Assembly: GCA_022565015.1 (NCBI GenBank)
Contig: JADFKI010000085.1
Location: forward strand, 1 to 12,265
Length of the DNA stretch: 12,265 nucleotides
Origin: Chloroflexota bacterium
GTDB lineage: Bacteria > Chloroflexota > Dehalococcoidia > Lucifugimonadales > JADFKI01
Direction: 5' to 3'
In this document: positions 1 through 5,461 of the stretch, one piece after another
Position numbering within the stretch: the stretch's first letter is position 1
Layout: every line of letters begins with the position of its first letter
The notes under the pieces: model-generated
What the model was told of the DNA's origin: nothing
Databases searched by the model: none
Seen by the model: the letters and a program-made list of their open reading frames with translations, nothing else
Made by a program: the position numbers and the translations under genes

Positions 1-2
1 GC

Positions 3-299
3 TCCTTCATCCAGGTGCTCAGGGCGGACGATGCGCCGCGGGCCATTAATACCATCAGTAAGGTAATAGAGCCGGGCGGCGCGATCTATATATGGGGCGC
101 CGGCATCCTGGACGATTCCATGGCCTCGCCGGTGGCCGCCGTGCGGTTTGGCCTGTCCGCCCTCAACCGATGGGACGAAGGCCAGGCATTTACGGAGAGG
201 GAACACAGGGAGTGGCTAACCGATGCGGGTTTCGAGAACATAGCCCGCGACATGCTTCCCAACGGAGAAAGCGTAATCACAGCCCGAAAACGAGCATGA
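3..299 (+). CDS. SAM-dependent methyltransferase (family 2 type), C-terminal fragment
   Basis: Reading frame already open at the left edge (first whole codon at base 3) and ending in TGA at 297-299, so only the last ~98 residues are visible. It matches the C-terminal part of the next gene: an IEPGG...IYI strand-turn (the 'PGG' loop after Rossmann motif III in family-2 methyltransferases), a DDS..SP segment, a WDEGQAFTE stretch, REWLTDAGFENI and a final ITARKRA strand. The SAM-binding glycine motif lies off the window. A GTG at base 15 could be mistaken for a start, but the homologous sequence continues upstream of it, so the gene is truncated by the window and not short. Probable role: methyl transfer to an unknown small molecule in the cytoplasm. 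It sits 31 bases before its paralogue and is probably co-transcribed with it. Family is clear from the shared C-terminal pattern; substrate unknown. Confidence 0.8.
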   Translation, partial: SFIQVLRADDAPRAINTISKVIEPGGAIYIWGAGILDDSMASPVAAVRFGLSALNRWDEGQAFTEREHREWLTDAGFENIARDMLPNGESVITARKRA

Positions 300-319
300 G
301 GAACAGAGCTCCATGCAAT

Positions 320-324
320 GGAGG
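320..324 (+). promoter_or_regulatory. Ribosome binding site GGAGG deciding the methyltransferase start
   Basis: GGAGG lies 6 bases before ATG 331. The earlier in-frame ATG at 313 lies upstream of this site and has only a weak GAGG 11 bases ahead of it. This supports 331 as the real start. Confidence 0.6.
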
Positions 325-330
325 CAGACC

Positions 331-1335
331 ATGACATCGCAATCACCGACACCCGAAACGATCAATCGGCTCCGGGGCGCTGTTAACCCTTCCTATGCGC
401 TGCTTGCGGGCGTTCAGTTGGGAGTGTTCACAGCACTTAAGGATGGAGCCATGACGGCCCAGCAGATCGCCGTAAATCTGGCAGTCCACGCAGGAAAGCT
501 CGAGGTGCTTCTGTGCGCTCTGGTCCCGACAGGGCTTTTACAGTTGGAGAGTGAAAAATTCTCCAACTCGGCGGAGGCCGACAGCTTCCTCGTCAGGGGA
601 CTCCCCGGCTATCTAGGTGATGGATACGAGAATACGGCCTCGGAGCGCTGGACCGCAATACTCAGGACGGCCGACTCCATTCGGGAAGGCACAGCCAAGG
701 CCAAGATGGACTATGTGAACGCCAACGAGGAAGAGCTGAATGCCCACTATCAGATGTTCTTCGATGCAACCCAGGCCAGGGGTCGAAGCCTGGCCGCGCG
801 CTTCGACTTTTCGGACCGACGACGGCTACTGGACGTCGCAGGTGGGACGGGCGGTCTAGCTATCGCGCTGACAGCGGCCTATCCTAATCTCAGCGCTACG
901 GTCGTGGACCTGCCATCGGTCACGCCTACCACGCAGAGGTATGTGGATGCGGCAGACGCCGGAGGCCGTGTGAAGATCGTCTCGGCTGACGTAATTGCTG
1001 GGCCGCTTGAGGGTTCCTATGACGTCGCCGTCGTCGGCGCCTTTCTGCCGGTCATCTCGGTGGCGGATGCCCGACGCGCCCTGATGAACGTCGGTGCCGT
1101 CATGGAGCCCGGTGGAGACATTTACATTTCGGACACAGGCACCGTAGACGACTACAAGACGTCTCCGCCTGAAATAGCCCTGAGCAGTCTGTACTTTGTC
1201 AACGCCTTCGATGAGGGAGGCCCGAAGACCGAGAGTGATCGCAGGCGATGGCTGGAGGAGGCGGGATTCGAAAATATTCAGCGCCTGCCTTTTCCAGAGG
1301 GTGGAAGCATCATGGTGGCGCGAAAATCCGGGTGA
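331..1335 (+). CDS. SAM-dependent methyltransferase, family 2 (O-methyltransferase-like)
   Basis: 334 residues from ATG 331 (340 if ATG 313 were used). Residues ~8-95 form the N-terminal winged-helix/dimerisation domain typical of the family (NPSYALLAGVQLGVFTAL, then MTAQQIA). The Rossmann domain carries the SAM glycine motif LLDVAGGTGG at 166-175, an acidic VVDLPSV strand after it, MEPGG at 258-262 and a closing MVARK strand. Length is normal for the family. In characterised members a His in an 'LHDW' type motif acts as base; here the aligned stretch around residues 237-245 reads AFLPVISVA and has no His, as does the upstream paralogue. The reaction may therefore not be classical phenol O-methylation. 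Cytoplasmic, substrate unknown. It is the second of a tandem pair and is followed by a gap with palindromes. Family confident, function inferred. Confidence 0.85.
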   Translation: MTSQSPTPETINRLRGAVNPSYALLAGVQLGVFTALKDGAMTAQQIAVNLAVHAGKLEVLLCALVPTGLLQLESEKFSNSAEADSFLVRGLPGYLGDGYENTASERWTAILRTADSIREGTAKAKMDYVNANEEELNAHYQMFFDATQARGRSLAARFDFSDRRRLLDVAGGTGGLAIALTAAYPNLSATVVDLPSVTPTTQRYVDAADAGGRVKIVSADVIAGPLEGSYDVAVVGAFLPVISVADARRALMNVGAVMEPGGDIYISDTGTVDDYKTSPPEIALSSLYFVNAFDEGGPKTESDRRRWLEEAGFENIQRLPFPEGGSIMVARKSG

Positions 1336-1507
1336 TTTTGGGAGCTGCGACAACCCCTCTCAGTCTCCCCTTGTCAAGGGGAGAGCCGATCGTGCGCCAA
1401 CTTGCCGCTGTGTCGTATTAGTAATTTAGGCGTGAGTCTGTGGTTTGAGTTCGCCAACGGCCACGCCGTCCCCCTTGCGAAGGGGGACCACAGGGGGTCA
1501 ACCCCCG
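1336..1507. repeat. Intergenic palindromic repeat-like element between convergent genes
   Basis: The 172 bases between two convergent genes contain three perfect inverted repeats made of C-runs and G-runs: 1365-1373 with 1375-1383 (9-base arms, 1-base centre), 1468-1476 with 1480-1488 (9-base arms, GCG loop) and 1493-1498 with 1501-1506 (6-base arms, 2-base centre). Between the first two is ~85 bases of non-coding sequence with no clear dyad. The CCCCTT...AAGGGG style resembles REP/MITE-type intergenic elements. It may also act as a bidirectional terminator, but no T-run follows the stems on either strand. No second copy exists in the window, so the repeat nature is inference. Confidence 0.45.
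1468..1488. terminator. 9-bp hairpin with GCG loop, possible bidirectional terminator
   Basis: Arms GTCCCCCTT (1468-1476) and AAGGGGGAC (1480-1488) pair perfectly around a 3-base loop. It lies 20 bases past the stop codon of the minus-strand deacetylase and 132 bases past the plus-strand methyltransferase. There is no U-tract, so intrinsic termination is uncertain; it could equally be part of a repeat element. Confidence 0.3.
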
Positions 1508-2395
1508 CTACGTGTACTTTTCCAGCCACCAGCGGGCGATGTCGATGCGCTTGGCGAACCAGACGTCCCGAAAGCCCCGTGCGTACTCCAGGAAGTTTCG
1601 CAGCGCTATTGCTCTCGACGGCCTGCCTACGATCCGACAATGCAGGCCTATGTTCATCATCTTGGGATGCGTCGCGCCCTCGTAGTAGAGCTGGTCGAAG
1701 GTGTTCTTGAGGGTCTCGTAGAAGTCGCTGGGGCTGGACATGCCGCCGCGCCAGAACTTCGTGTCGTTGACCTCCAGCGAATACGGGACGACAAGCCACT
1801 TCTTGCCGTTTACCTGGACGTAATAAGGCAGGTCGTCGGCGTATGAGCAGCTGTCGTACAAGAAGCCGCCCTCCTCGACGACCAGCTCTCGCGTGTTCAG
1901 GCTCGGCCCGTATCGCGTGTACCAGCCAAGGGGCCGCTCGCCCGTCGTGCGTTGCAAGGACTCGACGGTCTTGCGTATGGCCTCGCGCTCGGCCTCGCGG
2001 TCCATATTGTAGTACTCCTCCCAGCGGTAGCCGTGGCCGAACACCTCGTGGCCGCGCCGCACGATTTCGGGGCCGACGTCCGGGTTGCGCTCCAGGGCCA
2101 GGGCGCAGCAGAAGAACGTGCCCTTGACGTCGAACTCGTCCAGGATGTTCATGACCCGCCAGACGCCGACCCGGCTGCCGTATTCGAAGAACGACTCGTT
2201 TGCCAGGTCTCGTTCGTCTAGCGGCAGCGGCGACGGCACCTCGCTGTTGGTCTCGCGGTGCGAGTCGCCGTCGAGCAGCGAGTACTCCGAGCCCTCCTCG
2301 TAGTTTACGACCACTGATATCGCAATCCTGGCCCCGTCCGGCCACACTACTTTCGGCGGATTGAGGCCATACCCCACAAAATCCCGTTGCGTCAT
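1508..2395 (-). CDS. Polysaccharide deacetylase family protein, PuuE (allantoinase)-like
   Basis: 295 residues; ATG at 2395-2393, with AAGGGGAG (2411-2404) 8 bases upstream as ribosome site. The N-terminus has the PuuE-type pattern: DFVGYGLNPP (5-14), WPDGARIAI (18-26) and NYEEGSE (31-37), which replaces the TFDD motif of ordinary CE4 deacetylases. KGTFF follows at 91-95, then GHEVFGHGYRW at 115-125, whose H116 and H121 occupy the place of the CE4 metal histidines. No signal peptide, so cytoplasmic. Family members include PuuE, an allantoinase derived from CE4 deacetylases and reported as metal-independent in Pseudomonas; others have unassigned amide or C-N hydrolase roles. No purine or urate genes lie nearby, so allantoinase activity is not supported by context. 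Length is normal. Divergent from the 2478 gene, sharing an ~82-base control region. Confidence 0.88.
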   Translation of the reverse strand: MTQRDFVGYGLNPPKVVWPDGARIAISVVVNYEEGSEYSLLDGDSHRETNSEVPSPLPLDERDLANESFFEYGSRVGVWRVMNILDEFDVKGTFFCCALALERNPDVGPEIVRRGHEVFGHGYRWEEYYNMDREAEREAIRKTVESLQRTTGERPLGWYTRYGPSLNTRELVVEEGGFLYDSCSYADDLPYYVQVNGKKWLVVPYSLEVNDTKFWRGGMSSPSDFYETLKNTFDQLYYEGATHPKMMNIGLHCRIVGRPSRAIALRNFLEYARGFRDVWFAKRIDIARWWLEKYT

Positions 2396-2422
2396 TTCTG
2401 AAACTCCCCTTCATGAATCCGA

Positions 2423-2428
2423 TATGCT
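2423..2428 (+). promoter_or_regulatory. Possible -10 box TATGCT for the small-protein/cupin/reductase run
   Basis: TATGCT matches TATAAT at 4 of 6 positions and lies 55 bases before ATG 2478 inside the divergent gap. No good -35 is seen. The same GATATGCT octamer recurs at 3143-3150 ahead of the reductase, which adds weak support. Confidence 0.3.
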
Positions 2429-2477
2429 AAAGTACCCAGGTTACACAGTTTACCGGAATGGAAGAAGAGGGAGACCC

Positions 2478-2804
2478 ATGACACTGTTCGTGACCAAGCA
2501 TCTGCACAATGACCAGACGTGCCCGGCGGGCGATGCCCGGATGGGGCCGATGCTTCTGCAGCACCTGTCTGATGAAAACGCGTCGCAGGCCGGGATTAAC
2601 ATAATCGGAGACGCAGTCCTCGACGACCACACCTTCTACATGATTCTCGAAGCGCCTAGCATGGAGGTGGTGCAGGAGTTCATGACGCCGTTCATTCATG
2701 TAGGACGCGTGGAGATTATGGAGGCCAGCTCCTGCAGCCAGGTCGTCGACAGGGGGGCCTGCGGTGCCGGCGGCAAGGTCTGGACCGGCGGAGTAGCCGT
2801 CTAG
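2478..2804 (+). CDS. Small conserved-type protein of unknown function, Cys-containing
   Basis: 108 residues from ATG 2478, chosen because AGAGGGAG lies just upstream (GAGG with 4-7 base spacing) and because the longer in-frame extension back to 2361 would overlap the divergent deacetylase start. I do not recognise the family with certainty. The pattern FVTKHLHNDQTCP (4-16), a central helix (GPMLLQHLSDENA), HTFYMILEAPSMEVVQEFMTPF (51-72) and VEIMEAS (78-84) reads as beta-alpha-beta-beta-alpha-beta. That fits a ferredoxin-like or dimeric alpha-beta-barrel fold, as in small monooxygenase-like or DUF3303/DUF4242-type proteins. Three cysteines (15, 86, 95) and a Gly-rich tail are notable and could bind a metal. 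No signal peptide. First gene of a probable operon with the cupin 43 bases downstream. Confidence 0.7.
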   Translation: MTLFVTKHLHNDQTCPAGDARMGPMLLQHLSDENASQAGINIIGDAVLDDHTFYMILEAPSMEVVQEFMTPFIHVGRVEIMEASSCSQVVDRGACGAGGKVWTGGVAV

Positions 2805-2847
2805 TATCGGCTAACGGGCCCTACAACAGAAACGGTGAGGCGCTTTG

Positions 2848-3144
2848 ATGCCTGAAGTACCCGCTCTGGCGTCCGTGATGGTGGACAATGAAGACGTCCG
2901 CGTGACCGAGTGGCGGTTTGCGCCGGGCACCGCGACGGGACACCATCGCCACGAGTTCAAATATGTCGTGGTGCCGATGACCACCGGCACGCTGGTAATC
3001 AGAAGCGCCGACGGAGACGTCGACAACAGTATCGTCGCGGGGTCACCCTACTATCGAGAGGCTGGCGCCGAGCACAACGTAGTGAACATGAGCGACCAGG
3101 AGATCGTCTTCATCGAGATCGAGATGAAGGCGCCGTCCAGGTGA
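2848..3144 (+). CDS. Single-domain cupin protein
   Basis: 98 residues from ATG 2848, preceded by GGTGAGG 7 bases upstream; a TTG directly before the ATG is a less likely start. Cupin motif 1 is seen as GTATGHHRHEFKYVVVPMTTG-type sequence at 27-47 with H33, H35 and possibly E36 as metal ligands. Motif 2 is G65..PYYREAGAEHNVVN (67-80) with H76 as the fourth ligand and the usual Asn at 80. It is a small monocupin of the kind annotated as cupin 2 or BauB-like. The intact ligand set suggests a metal-binding enzyme or small-molecule binder in the cytoplasm; substrate unknown. Middle gene of a + strand run, 43 bases after the small protein and 46 bases before the reductase. Confidence 0.85.
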   Translation: MPEVPALASVMVDNEDVRVTEWRFAPGTATGHHRHEFKYVVVPMTTGTLVIRSADGDVDNSIVAGSPYYREAGAEHNVVNMSDQEIVFIEIEMKAPSR

Positions 3145-3150
3145 TATGCT
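3145..3150 (+). promoter_or_regulatory. Possible internal -10 box TATGCT before the aldo/keto reductase
   Basis: TATGCT begins right after the cupin stop and lies 41 bases before the TTG start. The GATATGCT octamer is the same as at 2421-2428. No convincing -35 is present, so this could be chance. Confidence 0.22.
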
Positions 3151-3190
3151 TCACCCATAGCCGGCCATCTTTTCCGGAGACGGAGGCCCA

Positions 3191-4006
3191 TTGGAATACC
3201 GCAGGTTAGGCGGAGAGTTGGATGTCTCCATCATAGGCATGGGGACCTGGCTGACCTTTGACGTGACCTCGGACCGCGACCTGGCCGTTCGCAGAGATAT
3301 CATCGGCGAATGCGTCGCCCACGGCGTTACCCTCATCGATTCTTCGCCCATGTACGGCAAGTCGGAGGCGGTGATCGGCGTGACCACGGAGAGCAGTCGG
3401 GACAAGTTCGTGCTGGCAACCAAGGTGTGGACGAGAGGCGAGGCCGAGGGCGAGGCCCAGATCGCCAGGTCATTCGAGCTGATGAAGACCGATCGCATGG
3501 ATGTGGTGCAGGTACATAACCTGCTGGACTGGCGTGTGCAGCTTCCGACACTGGAGAGGCTCAAGGACGAAGAAAAGATCGGCCTGGTAGGTCTCACTCA
3601 CAACTCCGCCGGCGCCTATCCGGAGATGATGGACATCATGCGGACTGGCGGGGTGGACTGCATACAGATTCCCTACAACGTGGTAAATCGCGCCGTTGAG
3701 GAGAAAGTGCTGCCCCTGGCCGCCGACATGGGCATCGGGGTGCTTGTGATGGAGCCGCTGCAGAAGGGACGCTACGTCGGTGGTCTCCGGACGCAGCCGG
3801 ACCATTCACCGCTCTTGGAATTCGGCATCAAGACGTGGGCACAGGCATTGCTGGCCTGGGTGGTCAGCAATCCCGCCGTAACATCGGCGATTCCGGCCAC
3901 GACTCGGCCGGAGCGCATCGCTGAGAATGCGGTCGCGGGGGACGCCGGAGACCTGCCAGGGGAGATCCGGGACTTCATTCGCGAGGAGACCGAGCGCTGT
4001 CTCTGA
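3191..4006 (+). CDS. Aldo/keto reductase
   Basis: 271 residues beginning at TTG 3191. This start is forced: an in-frame TAG lies at 3158-3160, no ATG or GTG occurs between, GGAGG (3182-3186) lies 4 bases ahead, and the first residues EYRRLGG are the standard start of the family. The (beta/alpha)8 catalytic tetrad is complete: D50 and Y55 in DSSPMYGKSE, K78 in LATKVW and H109 in VQVHNL. The C-terminal NADP(H) phosphate-binding pattern SAIPATTRPERIAENA is present near 236-252. It should catalyse NADPH-dependent carbonyl reduction or the reverse oxidation in the cytosol; substrate not predictable. It is somewhat shorter than the usual ~300-340 residues, mainly in the C-terminal loops. Last gene of the 2478-4006 run, converging with the PAC2 gene. 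Confidence 0.92.
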   Translation: MEYRRLGGELDVSIIGMGTWLTFDVTSDRDLAVRRDIIGECVAHGVTLIDSSPMYGKSEAVIGVTTESSRDKFVLATKVWTRGEAEGEAQIARSFELMKTDRMDVVQVHNLLDWRVQLPTLERLKDEEKIGLVGLTHNSAGAYPEMMDIMRTGGVDCIQIPYNVVNRAVEEKVLPLAADMGIGVLVMEPLQKGRYVGGLRTQPDHSPLLEFGIKTWAQALLAWVVSNPAVTSAIPATTRPERIAENAVAGDAGDLPGEIRDFIREETERCL

Positions 4007-4024
4007 TTCGTTAGCGGGCGCTTG

Positions 4025-4960
4025 CTACTCGTCGTAGTCCAGATCGTCGTCATCCTCGTCGGCGGACGGCCCTTCGAGCTGCTCGCCGACCTCGCGTAGG
4101 AACTGCTCTACGTTTGGCGAAAGTGAGGATCCCTCTTCATCCTCGGGCACGGGTCCGGTAGACGCGTGAGTCCGGTCGTAGTAAGCCTCGAGCTGCTGTA
4201 TGAGCGCCTTGACCTCGGGATTGTTCTCAACGGCTCGGCTAATGTCCTTGTACTGCTGCTCTCCTCGTCCCGTGTCTGCGATCCTGGGGGGGAATCCGTA
4301 GATGGAACAGAGGACCTGCATTAGCCTGGCGGCGCCCATGTGGTCCTCATCCAGCTGAACGTACTGCGGCAGGTGGGCCATAAGGCTAGTCGAAGAGGTC
4401 TCCAGCTCCGACATGGAGTCGTTAATCAGGTTGACTATGCTGGTCGGACCCTGATAAGTGCTCCGCCTCGGCGAGACCAGGCCTTCCGCGCTCGCCTCCT
4501 GCTCGGGGTTCAGATTTCCCGTGATCAGGATAGGCCTAGTGTGAGGCACCGAGTCGTACATTCCGCCAATGCGGCAATACTCCGTTACGTCGAAGTGCTT
4601 CAAGAGCTCCACGATTGCGTCCGTATATTCCTCACCGTTGTTGTGGGGCTCCCGGATGTGAAGGAACATGTAGTCCCTATCCGTGTCTCCGTCGTGGGCG
4701 TAGTGCACGATGGTGTTGGGAGTGACGGTGAGGCGACGCCCGTCGATGACGCGCATCCGTGGCCGGTATCGGGTGAAGTCGAAGTAGGCCCCCGGCCTGG
4801 CGAGCCTTCCCATCTCCTTGGCGTTCATGTGGCGCTCAAGGCTATTCAGCACCAGCGTGCCGACCCTGCCGACATCCACCCATGGGCGCAGCATGGCGAT
4901 CGCGCACGTATTCTTCATCTCAGGTACGGGTTCCGGTATTTCAAATTCGCCTATTCTCAT
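4025..4960 (-). CDS. PAC2 family protein with acidic C-terminal tail
   Basis: 311 residues; ATG at 4960-4958 with AGGA about 7 bases upstream. Residues ~15-230 match the PAC2 (DUF75, proteasome assembly chaperone-like) fold: a start strand AIAMLRPWVDVGRVGTLVLN, RPRMRVIDGRRL, the central YCRIGGMYDSVPHTRPILITG (the most typical block), and TSLMAHLPQYVQ before the C-terminal helix LMQVLCSIYGFP. Residues ~230-311 are an extension with charged helices (VKALIQQLEAYYDRTH; VEQFLREVGEQLEG), and the last 11 residues are almost all Asp, Glu or Tyr. Eukaryotic and archaeal relatives chaperone proteasome assembly; bacterial members are mostly uncharacterised. No proteasome gene is in the window. The C-terminus lacks the hydrophobic-Tyr-X ending that archaeal relatives use to dock the 20S particle. 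Role here unknown. Confidence 0.85.
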   Translation of the reverse strand: MRIGEFEIPEPVPEMKNTCAIAMLRPWVDVGRVGTLVLNSLERHMNAKEMGRLARPGAYFDFTRYRPRMRVIDGRRLTVTPNTIVHYAHDGDTDRDYMFLHIREPHNNGEEYTDAIVELLKHFDVTEYCRIGGMYDSVPHTRPILITGNLNPEQEASAEGLVSPRRSTYQGPTSIVNLINDSMSELETSSTSLMAHLPQYVQLDEDHMGAARLMQVLCSIYGFPPRIADTGRGEQQYKDISRAVENNPEVKALIQQLEAYYDRTHASTGPVPEDEEGSSLSPNVEQFLREVGEQLEGPSADEDDDDLDYDE

Positions 4961-5461
4961 GGAGATATCCTGACAGACCTTCGAGATTTCTTCAAGTCCT
5001 TTTGTCCTAACGGGCCTTTAACTTGCATTGGCTGAAAAAAATGGATTGTCAGTAATGAAGATGGACAAGGGCTCTGGAAGGCGAACTGCATCTGCCTAAT
5101 GCCACCGAAGGTATGCCTGAAGCCCCGTGGTAGCCTGGAGATCTACGCAGCCCGACGGAATCACAGGACGCACAGGTGTAAGCGCCCTTGCCGAATCCGG
5201 AAGTGACGTTTTTCTCGAGGTTTTGGAAATAGTAACGTCATGATTTTAGTGGAGGATGGCCGGATTCGCCGCTTGCCATCCGCTAAACCGCCTGCAGGTG
5301 CGGAAAGTGCATTCCACTCTACGATGTCGTAAGCGGAACTCACCTGCTGATCAATGCAACGACCGCATGCGGAGCCTACACCTAATTCCCTTGTGTCAAC
5401 ATCTTATTGAATGTTGCCAGGGCAAATCCTTCGTTGAGCGGCGAGATAGTTGATACACGGG
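4961..5461. other. Intergenic region between divergent genes, with inverted repeats
   Basis: About 500 bases with no convincing gene. The short open frames lack homology-like patterns or good ribosome sites. Inverted repeats seen: TGACGTT 5204-5210 with AACGTCA 5234-5240 (23-base gap); GGATGGC 5254-5260 with GCCATCC 5275-5281, extended inside by CGG/CCG around a 5-base loop with a 3-base bulge; and GCAGGTG 5294-5300 with CACCTGC 5341-5347. These could form a structured leader for the DUF3179 gene or an uncharacterised RNA, or be chance. No known riboswitch consensus was recognised. The region must also hold the promoters of both flanking genes; none is clear. Confidence 0.5.

Noticed and set aside
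1374..2414. 346-codon open frame on the minus strand
   Set aside because: It overlaps the PuuE-like gene in another frame, is Arg/Ala-rich without any motif, and runs through the intergenic palindromes. It is a shadow of the GC-rich coding sequence.
4025..4042. LDYDE ending of the PAC2 protein as a proteasome-docking HbYX motif
   Set aside because: The motif needs hydrophobic-Tyr-X as the last three residues; here the Tyr is followed by two acidic residues and preceded by Asp.
4340..5035. 231-codon open frame on the plus strand
   Set aside because: Antisense to the PAC2 gene, with no domain pattern and no ribosome site; PAC2 motifs on the other strand are clear.
5161..5343. 60-codon minus-strand frame and a 30-codon plus-strand frame (from 5240) in the 500-base gap
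   Set aside because: Short, no recognisable motif or good ribosome site; composition gives no support for coding.
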